Shown: in pieces, positions 15,619 to 23,694 of the stretch
How the letters are laid out: every line of letters begins with the position of its first letter
Numbering within the stretch: position 1 is the stretch's first letter
NCBI RefSeq assembly: GCF_033954455.1
Contig: NZ_CP121473.1
Coordinates: 5,318,501 to 5,382,500, forward strand
Length of the DNA stretch: 64,000 nt
Direction of reading: 5' to 3'
From: Thiorhodovibrio litoralis
GTDB lineage: Bacteria; Pseudomonadota; Gammaproteobacteria; Chromatiales; Chromatiaceae
The notes under the pieces: generated by a model
The model's input: only the letters and a program-made list of their open reading frames with translations
Database searches by the model: none
Told to the model about the DNA's origin: nothing
Made by a program: the position numbers and the translations under genes

Positions 15619-18020
15619 GACGCTGCAACCTTGCTACTCTGCTCCGCCCACCAGCGCTCGTACATCGCCTCATAGGCATCCTCCAGCGCGGTAGCCAAGC
15701 CCCTGGCATCGCACAGCGGGCTCTGGCGCATCTGCTCGCGTTGGGTCAGGCGAATCTGGCGGCGCCCTTCGACATCGCGTGCCAGCGCGACGACCTTCGC
15801 GATGGACCCCTCATCGTCCGTGGCAATCCACTCCTCCCTTCCCAGCGCAGTCAGCATCGAAGCGCTCATGCGTGAACCCATACGATCCCCCAGCTTGGTC
15901 ACTACCGGCACGCCCATCCAGAGCGCATCGCAGGTGGTGGTGCCGCCGCACACCGGGCCGATGGGGTCCAGCGCAATGTCCAGGCGGTCGTAGTAAGCCA
16001 TGTGTGCAGACCAGGATGGTGTCGCTTGGCGGTCCTGCAACTCAATGCGTTCCCCGGCGATCCCTTGGCCGCTGAAGGCTCGCAGCACTCGTTCGCGATT
16101 GCTGGCATCCGCCAGTTCATTGGTCTTGAGCAGCAACTTGGCCTCCGGCAAGGCGTGCAGCACCCGTGCCCAGGAGGCGATGGTGGTGGGCGTGATCTTG
16201 ATCAGGTTATTGAAGCTCCCGAGCCACAGCACCCCATCGTCGCGCGGGCACCAGGCCGGTTTCGGTGCTTGTTCGGTGCCATGATAGGCGACCCAGACGC
16301 GCGGTAGCGGCCAGAGCTGTTCCAAGTAATGCTCGGCCACCCATGCCGGAGTGAGCAGGTCATCGCCGATCCAGTAGTCCATCTCGGGCAGATAGGTAGA
16401 GCCAGGAAAACCCAGATAATGTGCCTGCACCGGCGCCGCGCGTTGGGCGAAGACGCCAAGGCGATTGTGGGAATTGTGACCGGAGAGGTCGATCAGGACA
16501 TCGATCTCATCGGCGCGGATGCGCGCAGCGGCCGCTTCGTCAGTGAGACCCACAAACGTCTGCCAGTGATCGACGGCGTCCCTGATGCGGTTCGTGACTG
16601 CATCAACTCGGTGGGTGCCTGAGTAGGCCGAGAGTTCGATCCGGGTGCGATCATGCTGGGTGAACAAGTCTTGGACAAAAAAGCCAACTGCGTGGTGGTA
16701 AAAATACCCTGAGACATAGCCAACGCGCAGGCGGCGCCCGGTGTTGGGGCGTGAAAACGACATTTGTGGCTCAACAGGGCGCGACCGCTGCATCTGGGCA
16801 ATGCGTCGCTCTTGGGCAAGCAGCTCAAACGCCCGATCGCCTTCGTGGTAGTGCAGCAGAAACAGCCGGTTAGACGTGGCCTCGGCATACTCAGGCTTGA
16901 GCCGCAACGCCTGTTCATAGGCGCCAAGCGCCTCCTCCAAGCGCCCGAGGTCCTTGAGGGCATTGCCCCGGTTGAAGTGCGCCTCGGCATAATCGGGCTT
17001 AAGCGCCAAGGCTTGGTCATAAGCCTGTAGGGCCTCCTCCAAACGCCCGAGGTCATAGAGGGCTGTGCCCCGGTTGGAGTGCGCCTCGGCAAAATCGGGC
17101 TTAAGCGCTAAGGCTTGGTCATAAGCCTGTAGGGCCTCCTCCAAGCGCCCAAGGTCATAGAGGGCATTGCCCCGGTTGGAGTGCGCCTCGGCATAATCGG
17201 GCTTAAGCGCTAAGGCTTGGTCATAAGCCTGTAGGGCCTCCTCCAAACGCCCGAGGTTCCTGAGGGCATTGCCCCGGTTGGAGTGCGCCTCGGCATAATC
17301 GAGCTTGAGCGCTAAGGCTCGGTCATAGGCTTGCAGGGCCTCCTTCAAGCGCAAGAGGGCTTTCAACATGACACCGTGATGGCAGTGATAGGCCGGGACT
17401 TGATCGTTGATGCGTATCGCACGGCGAATGAATGCCTCGGCGCCTGCGGGGTCGCCGCGCTGGTACAGAACCAACCCCAGACGATGCAGTGCCTCGGCGT
17501 GTGCGGGGTTCTGGGCGATGAGTTGCCGGTAGCCTGCTTCGGCGGTCTGCAGATCACCACTTTGATGCGCTTGCAAAGCCTGCTGATAGCGCTCGCCTGG
17601 CGCGTTTATGGAGCTGTCACCTCGCTGGTGCACCGCGAGGTATTCTCGCAGCCTTTGGACACCGCCTTCATCCAGACCGCTGCTCTGCGCTTGGGCGACC
17701 AGGGATTGCGCCTCGTCGGGGCGTGCGCAGCGCACCAAGGCGTCAGCACTGCTGAGCCAGTATTGGGTGACCGCGGGATTGCCCGCGCGTGCCGTCTCAA
17801 ACAGCGCAAGCGCAGCGGCGATCTGATTCACGGAAACGGCCAGCACGCCAAGGTTGTGGTTGGCGTCGGGATGCTTGGGCTGTGCCTGCAAAATAGCCCG
17901 ATACAATCGCTCGGCATCCTGCAGCTGGCCAGCGCGATGATGCGCTACCGCCTGGTTCAGCGCCTCGGGGATCGTTAGCTGGCGGTTGGCCTTGGATGTT
18001 GAGTCGTTTTGGGGTTCCAT
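15615..18020 (-). CDS. TPR–GT41 (SPINDLY-like) protein with expanded TPR array
   Basis: An 801-residue transferase. Residues ~1–120 and ~150–420 are TPRs; four consecutive units (encoded at 16941–17348) are nearly identical 34-residue repeats. The complete GT41 domain runs from ~430: LRVGYVSGYFYHHAVGFF with the catalytic-type His, VLIDLSGHNSHNRLGVFAQRAAP, LWLGSFNNLIKI with the UDP-contacting Lys position, and DIALDPIGPVCGGTTTCDALWMGVPVVT. It shares its N-terminal part with the deleted paralogue at 7486–9030. It overlaps the downstream fusion gene by ATGA. Confidence 0.92.
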   Translation of the reverse strand: MEPQNDSTSKANRQLTIPEALNQAVAHHRAGQLQDAERLYRAILQAQPKHPDANHNLGVLAVSVNQIAAALALFETARAGNPAVTQYWLSSADALVRCARPDEAQSLVAQAQSSGLDEGGVQRLREYLAVHQRGDSSINAPGERYQQALQAHQSGDLQTAEAGYRQLIAQNPAHAEALHRLGLVLYQRGDPAGAEAFIRRAIRINDQVPAYHCHHGVMLKALLRLKEALQAYDRALALKLDYAEAHSNRGNALRNLGRLEEALQAYDQALALKPDYAEAHSNRGNALYDLGRLEEALQAYDQALALKPDFAEAHSNRGTALYDLGRLEEALQAYDQALALKPDYAEAHFNRGNALKDLGRLEEALGAYEQALRLKPEYAEATSNRLFLLHYHEGDRAFELLAQERRIAQMQRSRPVEPQMSFSRPNTGRRLRVGYVSGYFYHHAVGFFVQDLFTQHDRTRIELSAYSGTHRVDAVTNRIRDAVDHWQTFVGLTDEAAAARIRADEIDVLIDLSGHNSHNRLGVFAQRAAPVQAHYLGFPGSTYLPEMDYWIGDDLLTPAWVAEHYLEQLWPLPRVWVAYHGTEQAPKPAWCPRDDGVLWLGSFNNLIKITPTTIASWARVLHALPEAKLLLKTNELADASNRERVLRAFSGQGIAGERIELQDRQATPSWSAHMAYYDRLDIALDPIGPVCGGTTTCDALWMGVPVVTKLGDRMGSRMSASMLTALGREEWIATDDEGSIAKVVALARDVEGRRQIRLTQREQMRQSPLCDARGLATALEDAYEAMYERWWAEQSSKVAAS
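16941..17348 (-). repeat. Four tandem 102-bp repeats encoding TPR units
   Basis: Unit boundaries are at 16941, 17043, 17145, 17247 and 17349, each exactly 102 bp (34 codons). By eye the units differ at only a few positions, mostly around the CCGAGGT[C/T] segment. Near-identity at the DNA level makes unit gain or loss by recombination or slippage likely without breaking the frame. Confidence 0.85.
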
Positions 18021-18031
18021 GGTGCCTGCAC

Positions 18032-18640
18032 CTAAACCACCCCCAACGCCCTCAAGATCGGCAACTGCTTGGTGGCAAAGTCCTGCGCCTGCTGGTTCAG
18101 CTCGGCCAGGTTCTCCTCGGGGGACGCGATCGGCGTGCCCTCTTTGATCAGCCGCTGACCTTGGCTCTGCAGCAGCTGCCAGGTCTGGTTGGCCCAGTCG
18201 GCGGGCTGCTTGTGGCCTTGGCTGTAGGCGAGCAGGAACAGTTGCTGGAAGCGGTTGACCTGCACGCCGCCGCCGGTGACCGGGCTGGCGAGGTAATTGA
18301 TGTCGCTGCTGCCGCGGGCCTGCTGTAGGAGGTGAGCGTTGAGGCGCTCGCTGTTCTTCTTGGACTTGGCCTGCGCCTTGTCACCCATTGCCGATGCCGA
18401 GACCGGGGCGAGGTGGCCGGCGCCGGTGAGGATGAGGGTGGCCTGCAGCAGTTGGGGGAAGTTGATGCCCTGGTCTTTGAGACGGGTTTCCAGTTGGCCG
18501 ATGGTTTTGGGTTGGTGGTCGGCGAGCTGGTCGAGGATGGGCGTGTAGATGGCCTCACTCAGGTTGGCCTCGCCGAGGCTGCCGGTGACCTTGAGCGGGA
18601 CATCGGGGCGATGGGCGATGAGCACCAGGCGCTGGGCGCG
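18032..18640 (-). pseudogene. 3' half of a methyltransferase gene split by a transposon
   Basis: Encodes the C-terminal 202 residues of a methyltransferase with a regulatory domain: DVPLKVTGSLGEANLSEAIY, LLQQARGSSDINYLASPVTGGGVQVNRFQQLFLLA. It aligns with residues ~316–511 of the intact paralogue at 58385–59920. The 5' half is at 22721–23659. Removing 18648–22720 plus one copy of the 7-bp target duplication restores one continuous 515-codon frame. A GTG at 18625 could start a truncated protein, but no function is expected. Confidence 0.93.
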
Positions 18641-18647
18641 CAGGGCC
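18641..18647. repeat. Target-site duplication, left
   Basis: CAGGGCC directly abuts the transposon end and is repeated at 22721–22727. Confidence 0.8.
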
Positions 18648-18673
18648 TGAGCCTGAGCAGACTATTTGCGGGA
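18648..18673 (+). repeat. Left terminal inverted repeat of the transposon
   Basis: Starts TGAGCCTGAGCAG and ends TTTGCGGGA; 19 of 26 positions match the right end. Confidence 0.8.
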
Positions 18674-18726
18674 ATCGGCCGCGATTCTGAGCAAATTCAG
18701 TGAGGGAAAACAAAAAACCCCCTCAA

Positions 18727-18790
18727 ACAACTTGACGCAAGTTGTCCGAGAGGGCTGTCTCCGAATTTCGCCAAAAACCAGGAGACAGTC
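18727..18790 (+). promoter_or_regulatory. Two leader hairpins, the second covering the ribosome site of the first transposon gene
   Basis: Hairpin 1 is ACAACTTG-ACG-CAAGTTGT at 18727–18745, a perfect 8-bp stem. Hairpin 2 pairs GGCTGTCTCC (18753–18762) with GGAGACAGTCC (18781–18791), which contains the AGGAGA ribosome site used by the GTG start at 18794. If formed, it would hide the site and limit translation, a common way for transposons to keep expression low. Confidence 0.5.
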
Positions 18791-18793
18791 CCA

Positions 18794-19360
18794 GTGTGTC
18801 ACGCCTTTCTTGCCGACACGAACTTTTACCAACTGCTCACCCGGATCGACGAGTCGATTGCCGAGGAAGTCCGCGCGGGCGGCTGTGACTGCGGTGGTGC
18901 GTTGCACAGCGCCCGTTATCCGCGTAAGCCCCGAGGTGTGCGTGGCGTCTTGGATGAGAGCTACCAGAGCCGTCTGAGTTTCTGCTGCGCCGCGGACGGG
19001 TGCCGGCGGCGCAGCACCCCGCCTTCCGTTCGGTTTCTGGGCCGCAAGGTCTATCTCGGGGTCATCGTCGTGCTGATTTCGGCCCTGCATGACGGACTGA
19101 GCGCATCGCGTCGCCGGCGCTTGATCAAGACGCTCGGTGTCACCGTCCAAACCCTGCGGCGGTGGCAGCACTGGTGGCGTGAGCAGTTTGTGCAAACCCG
19201 CTGCTTTCGATCCTTGGCTGGTCTGTTGATGCCGCCGATCGCCACCGAGCACCTGCCAGGATCCCTGCTGGAAAAATTGAGCGCAAAAGCGTTGTCCGAG
19301 CGCGTCGTGCAACTGCTGATATTGATCGCCCCGAGCACGACAGCGACAGGCTTGCTGTAG
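18794..19360 (+). CDS. Cys-rich transposon protein of unknown function
   Basis: A 188-residue protein with a GTG start and AGGAGA 8 bases upstream. It has CDCGGALHSARYPRKPRG near residue 31 and, about 35 residues later, FCCAADGCRRR. Together these give a Cys cluster likely to bind zinc. A hydrophobic stretch (VYLGVIVVLISAL) and a helix-turn-helix-like VTVQTLRRWQHWW follow. Its place at the left end of the element, before the transposase, suggests a DNA-end-binding or regulatory role; this is inference. Confidence 0.7.
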   Translation: MCHAFLADTNFYQLLTRIDESIAEEVRAGGCDCGGALHSARYPRKPRGVRGVLDESYQSRLSFCCAADGCRRRSTPPSVRFLGRKVYLGVIVVLISALHDGLSASRRRRLIKTLGVTVQTLRRWQHWWREQFVQTRCFRSLAGLLMPPIATEHLPGSLLEKLSAKALSERVVQLLILIAPSTTATGLL

Positions 19361-19453
19361 GGCAACGCCAACCCGCAGAAGACCTCATCGCGCCGCTGGG
19401 CGGCGCCTTCTAGACTCCCGGTGATGTGTGAAACAACTGGGAGGTGAAGACGA

Positions 19454-20911
19454 ATGTCCGATGACAACGGCCTCGGTGATCCCGATGGTTGGGCGCGGTT
19501 GCGCTTTGCCATTATTGGTCCTTTATTGGCTGATCCTGCGCCGGCGAACGCGCTGGGCGCGCGGCTGAAGGCGCTGGCGGCCAAGTCATGGCGTCATCCG
19601 GTGACTGGGCGGGCGGTCAGTTTTAGCTTTGGGACCTTGGAGCGCTGGTATTACCTCGCACGCGATGCCCAAGACCCGGTGACCGCACTGCGCCCGCGCC
19701 GGCGCAGCGATGCCGGGGAGCAGCGCGCGCTGAGCCCGCGCCTGATGGAGGCCGTACAGGCGCAATACCGCGACTACCCCGGTTGGACGGTGCAGCTGCA
19801 TTACGACAACCTCGCCGCCTTGTGCGCGGGCGATGAAACCCTGGGGCCGCTGCCCTCCTATGCCACCGTGCGCCGCTTCATGAAGCGCGCGGGCCTGCAC
19901 CGCCGGCGTGTCCCGGCGCGCAAGACACCCGGGGCCGAGCAGGCCGCGCGGCGCCTGGAGGCCTGCGAGGTGCGCAGCTATGAAGCCCAGTATGTCCATG
20001 CCTTGTGGCATCTGGACTTTCATCATGGCTCGCGCAACGTCCTCACCCGGGGTGGCGTCTGGGTCAAGCCCCTGCTGCTGGCGGTCATCGACGATCACTC
20101 GCGCCTGATCTGCCATCTGCAGTGGTACCTCGATGAGACCACCGAGACCTTGGTGCATGGTCTGGGACAGGCGTTGCACAAGCGCGGGCTGCCGCGCGCC
20201 CTGATGAGCGATAACGGCGCGGCAATGCAGGCCGAGGAATTCACCGCCGGATTGCATGCGCTGGGCATCCTCCACGAGCCGACCCTGCCGTACAGCCCGT
20301 ATCAGAACGCCAAGCAGGAGCGCTTCTGGGCCACGCTGGAAGGCCGCCTGATGGCGATGCTTAAGGGGCTGGAGGAGCTGAGCCTGCAGCGGCTCAACAC
20401 CCTCACTCAGGCGTGGGTGGAGCAGGAGTACCACCGCAAGGTCCACAGTGAGACCGCCGCCACGCCGCTTGCGCGTCTTCTCGATGCGCCCAACGTGGGG
20501 CGCCCCTGTCCGGACAGCGAGCAGGTCCGCGCCGCTTTTCGTTGTCGCGTCCAACGCCGTCAGCGCCGCAGCGATGGGACGCTCAGCCTGGCGGGCAAGC
20601 GCTTCGAGGTGCCGGCGCGCTTGCGTCACCTTGAGCAACTGCATATCGCTTATGCCCGCTGGGATCTGAGTGCTGTGGACGTGGTTGATCCCCACTCGGG
20701 CGCCATCCTCTGCCGCCTCTATCCCCTCGATAAAGCCGCCAATGCCTCCGGGCAGCGTCGGCGCCTTGAGCCCGCCGGCGCACCGCCACCGCCATCACAA
20801 CGCGCCACGACGCTGCCACCGTTGCTGCGCGACTTGCTCGCCGAGTATGCCGCCACCGGTCTGCCGCCGGCCTATCTGCCAAAACACGATGACCTGGAAT
20901 CCAGTCGATGA
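19454..20911 (+). CDS. DDE (integrase-core) transposase
   Basis: A 485-residue transposase. N-terminal HTH-like domains (residues ~40–150: TLERWYYLAR, SYATVRRFMKRAGLHRRR) precede an rve catalytic core with D188 (LWHLDFHHG), D253 (LMSDNGAAM) and E289 (NAKQERFW), exactly 35 residues between the last two. A C-terminal Mu-type β-barrel-like region follows (LAGKRFEVPARLRHLEQLHIAYARWD). GGGAGGTG lies about 9 bases before the ATG. The stop overlaps the ATPase start as ATGA. Confidence 0.93.
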   Translation: MSDDNGLGDPDGWARLRFAIIGPLLADPAPANALGARLKALAAKSWRHPVTGRAVSFSFGTLERWYYLARDAQDPVTALRPRRRSDAGEQRALSPRLMEAVQAQYRDYPGWTVQLHYDNLAALCAGDETLGPLPSYATVRRFMKRAGLHRRRVPARKTPGAEQAARRLEACEVRSYEAQYVHALWHLDFHHGSRNVLTRGGVWVKPLLLAVIDDHSRLICHLQWYLDETTETLVHGLGQALHKRGLPRALMSDNGAAMQAEEFTAGLHALGILHEPTLPYSPYQNAKQERFWATLEGRLMAMLKGLEELSLQRLNTLTQAWVEQEYHRKVHSETAATPLARLLDAPNVGRPCPDSEQVRAAFRCRVQRRQRRSDGTLSLAGKRFEVPARLRHLEQLHIAYARWDLSAVDVVDPHSGAILCRLYPLDKAANASGQRRRLEPAGAPPPPSQRATTLPPLLRDLLAEYAATGLPPAYLPKHDDLESSR

Positions 20912-21759
20912 ACAAGACCCTGCTGGCCCTCTATGGACTGAAGTTCAATCCGTTCTCCCCGGAGCTGCCGACGGCGGCACTGCATCGCAGCGCGCCGGTG
21001 GAGCAGTTTTGCTGGCGCATCGAGCAGAGCCTGATCCGCGAAGGCGGTTTTGCGCTCATTCAAGGTGATCCGGGTACCGGCAAGAGTGCGGTACTGCGCC
21101 TGCTCGATGAGCGTCTGCGCCAGCTGCCCGATATCAGCGTTGGGGCGCTCACGCATCCCAGCTCGAAGGTGGCGGACTTCTACCGCGAGATGGGCGATCT
21201 GTTCGCCGTTGACCTCAAGCCCCATAACCGCTGGGGTGGCTTCAAGATCCTGCGCGAGCGCTGGCTGGCGCATCTGGAGACGACGCTGTTGCGCCCGGTG
21301 TTGCTCATCGACGAGGCGCAGGAGATGCATCCGACGGTGCTCAATGAGCTGCGTCTGCTGACCTCCATGCAGTTCGATTCGCGCACGTTGTTGAGCGTGA
21401 TCCTGGCCGGCGATGGCCGCCTGGCGACCAAGCTGCGCCGTGAGGAGTTGCTGCCGCTGGGCAGTCGTATCCGTACGCGCCTGAGTATGGAGTATGCCAG
21501 TCGCGAGGCGCTGGTCGCCTGCCTGGAGCATTTACAACACAGTGCCGGCAATGCGAGTCTGATGAGCGCAGGGCTGATGAAGACGCTCGCTGAGCATGCG
21601 TTGGGCAATTATCGCGTGCTCACGACCATGGCGGCAGAATTGCTGGCGCAGGCTGCTCGGCTCGAACGCGCGCAGCTCGATGAACAACTCTACCTTGAGG
21701 TGTTTGGTTCAGCGGCGGGCAACGCCCGCCAACGCCCGAGTGCCAGGGCGGGCGCCTGA
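20908..21759 (+). CDS. AAA+ ATPase, ExeA/TniB-like transposition helper
   Basis: A 283-residue ATPase that would control target choice or activate the transposase, as TnsC, TniB or IstB do. It starts ALYGLKFNPFSPELP, typical of the ExeA-like family. Walker A is GDPGTGKSA (~residue 53) and Walker B VLLIDEAQEM (~130). Sensor-type SVILAGDGRL and an arginine-rich GSRIRTRLSMEY follow. It is coupled to the transposase by ATGA and to the next gene by TGATG. Confidence 0.92.
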   Translation: MNKTLLALYGLKFNPFSPELPTAALHRSAPVEQFCWRIEQSLIREGGFALIQGDPGTGKSAVLRLLDERLRQLPDISVGALTHPSSKVADFYREMGDLFAVDLKPHNRWGGFKILRERWLAHLETTLLRPVLLIDEAQEMHPTVLNELRLLTSMQFDSRTLLSVILAGDGRLATKLRREELLPLGSRIRTRLSMEYASREALVACLEHLQHSAGNASLMSAGLMKTLAEHALGNYRVLTTMAAELLAQAARLERAQLDEQLYLEVFGSAAGNARQRPSARAGA

Positions 21760-22568
21760 TGAGCCGCTTGAGCGCTGAGCGCCCGCACCAGGCCATGACA
21801 GCGGCAAGACACACCGCCGTGATGCTTGAGGCATGGCACGACGCTGGCATCGTGCGTGCCGATTTGGCGGTGCGCACCGCCAAGGCGACGATGCTGTGGT
21901 TCCATGATCGCTCTTTGGATCAGCTTCCGTTGGGGCTGGCCAGAGCGCGCAATGTCCAACAGGCCGATATTTATATCCGTCCAGCCCGCGGCTATCCCTG
22001 GCCAATGGTGTTTCTCGATGATGTCGCACGGCCGATGGCGCAGCGCATCGCTCGGCACTATGCGGCCCTGGTGGTGCAGACTTCGACGCTCGGGGGCTGC
22101 CACCTGTGGCTACGGCTGACCCGCGCGCTCGATGAGGCGCAGCGCTGTGATGTGCAGCGTTGGCTGATCCCGCGCGTTGGCGCCGATCCGGGCTCGGTCT
22201 CCGGTGAGCACCTCGGTCGGCTCGCCGGGATGAAGAATGCCAAGCGTGGCGGGGAGTGGGTCAATGTCCTTCGGCGACCAAGCCCGCAGGAGCGCGTCTG
22301 GGATCCAACTCCGGCCTTGCCAACGATGGCTCCGGCTCCGCCGCCGGTCGTCAACTGCGCTCCACGGGCGCGCTTATCCACCGGTGATCCGTCCGAATCT
22401 GCCCGCGAATGGGGCTGGGTCTGCGGCGCTCTTGAGGCCGGCCTTGCACCGACCACGGTCTACCAACGCTTGCTCGAGCGCGCGTCCCCGCGTCGCGGAG
22501 CCGATGCCGAGCGCTATGCCCGCTACACCCTCGCTCGCGCCATTCGCCAGAGCGCTAGAGGCAACTGA
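21759..22568 (+). CDS. RepB-type primase-like protein of the transposon
   Basis: A 269-residue protein. Residues ~60–170 resemble the catalytic core of RepB/archaeo-eukaryotic-type primases: YPWPMVFLDDVA with the paired acidic residues, VVQTSTLGGCHLWLRL with the S/T-x-GG-x-H-x-W motif, and VSGEHLGRLAGMKN in place of the usual R-L-P-G-x-x-N. The C-terminal ~90 residues are helical and basic. It overlaps the ATPase gene. Primases are not required for cut-and-paste transposition, so it may prime repair or copying after strand transfer; this is inference. Confidence 0.75.
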   Translation: MSRLSAERPHQAMTAARHTAVMLEAWHDAGIVRADLAVRTAKATMLWFHDRSLDQLPLGLARARNVQQADIYIRPARGYPWPMVFLDDVARPMAQRIARHYAALVVQTSTLGGCHLWLRLTRALDEAQRCDVQRWLIPRVGADPGSVSGEHLGRLAGMKNAKRGGEWVNVLRRPSPQERVWDPTPALPTMAPAPPPVVNCAPRARLSTGDPSESAREWGWVCGALEAGLAPTTVYQRLLERASPRRGADAERYARYTLARAIRQSARGN

Positions 22569-22581
22569 ACCCGCTGCGTCT

Positions 22582-22600
22582 CTCCCCCCTCAGGGGGGGA
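22582..22600 (+). terminator. GC-rich hairpin after the transposon operon
   Basis: CTCCCCCC-TCA-GGGGGGAG, 14 bases after the primase stop. It has no T-run, so termination is uncertain. The rest to the right end carries scattered short matches to the inverted repeats, possibly extra transposase sites. Confidence 0.45.
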
Positions 22601-22694
22601 GCGTGGTTCACGATTCCGGCTTCCCGCTGTCGGCCAGTAACGGCCCCCGTGATCCCACACGCATTCCATGTCCTTCAAATGGCTTGGAAATGGG

Positions 22695-22720
22695 TCCCGC
22701 AATTATCGTGATTACGCTCA
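22695..22720 (-). repeat. Right terminal inverted repeat of the transposon
   Basis: Read on the minus strand it begins TGAGCGTAATCACG and ends ATTGCGGGA; partner of 18648–18673. Confidence 0.8.
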
Positions 22721-22727
22721 CAGGGCC
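22721..22727. repeat. Target-site duplication, right
   Basis: CAGGGCC, identical to 18641–18647. Confidence 0.8.
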
Positions 22728-23659
22728 TCGGCTTGTTCGAGCGGATTGAGCCGGCGCGGGCCTTTGATCCAGTAATCACGGCGAAATTGTTGGTTGACCA
22801 TGAAGTCCCGCACGCTGTGGCGGAAGTCGGGGTCGGGGAGCTGGTTGAGCAGGGTCTGTTGCTCGGGGGTGAGGTTGATGGCGTCGATGGCATCGAGCAG
22901 GTGGGCGGAGCCGGCGTAGCGGAGTTTGGCCGGTGCGAGCCAGTCGGCCAGGGTGGCGAAGTGCATGGGGTGCCAATCGCGGTTGAAGTATTCGTGCGCA
23001 AGGTAGTGGCGGTTGTGGGCTTTCATTTTCTCCAGCCGCTCGTTGATCTGGGGGTTGGCGCGGCTGTAGAGGGGGTTGGTGGCGAGCAGTTGCTCGGCAA
23101 AAGCAATGGCGCCATCGATGCGGTTGACGATGCCTTGGCCTTCGGCACCCAGGGCGTCGGCATGTTCGGTCATCAGGTGGCGCATGGGGGCGAAGGCAGC
23201 CCAGCCGGGCAGGGTGTTGTAGCTTAAGTAAAGCACGCCGCCGACGCTGAGCTTGCGGCGGATGAAGTCGACCATCACCCGGCGATTGTCATCGCTGATC
23301 CAGCTCCAGATGCCATGCACGCCGATGTAGTCGAAGTCGGGCAGGTCGTCGCGGGCGGCGAGCTCAGCGAAGCTGTCGTCGAACAGCTGGGCGTCGCTGC
23401 CGGCGACGGTCGCCAAGGATTGAGCGAAGGCGGCTTGGCTGGGGTTGAAGTCGGTGCCGGTCCAATGCACGCCGGAGGCGGCGGCATGGATGTTGACGCT
23501 CAGACCCTGGCCGAAGCCGAGCTCGCAGGCGTGAGTGATCTGCGGTGGGGCGAGGCCGGCGTTGAGCAAGGGCAGCGCCAGGCGCGCGGGGTTGAGTTCG
23601 GGGTAGTAGCCGTGGGTGTAGCCGATGTCGGCGACGTAGCCGGCGGTCCAGTCGGTCAT
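22721..23659 (-). pseudogene. 5' half of the transposon-split methyltransferase
   Basis: Encodes the N-terminal 313 residues: MTDWTAGYVADIGYTHGYY, the SAM-binding ACELGFGQGLSVNIHAAA, FDYIGVHGIWSWI, and FMVNQQFRRDYWIKGPRRLNPLEQAEAL. After that the transposon supplies a TGA at once. This half holds the whole Rossmann methyltransferase core but lacks the regulatory domain, so partial activity cannot be excluded. The intact family members at 54194–55732 and 58385–59920 are 512 and 511 residues; the restored gene would be 515. Confidence 0.93.
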
Positions 23660-23694
23660 GGGCGCTTTCTCGGGGTGATGGTGGTTGGTGTCCT

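Larger units (their letters stand above)
18648..22720 (+). mobile_element. 4.07-kb four-gene transposon (DD35E transposase, AAA+ ATPase, RepB-type primase)
   Basis: Bounded by 26-bp imperfect terminal inverted repeats (18648–18673 and 22695–22720) that agree at 19 of 26 positions. Both begin TGAGC outermost and end TTGCGGGA innermost. It is flanked by the 7-bp duplication CAGGGCC and inserted in a methyltransferase gene. It carries four plus-strand genes: a Cys-rich small protein, a DDE transposase, an ATPase and a primase-like protein, the last three overlapping. The transposase–ATPase pairing recalls the Mu/Tn7/Tn5053/IS21 group; the Cys-rich protein and the primase are not part of those textbook elements. 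Intact genes and a clean duplication suggest a recent insertion. Confidence 0.9.
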
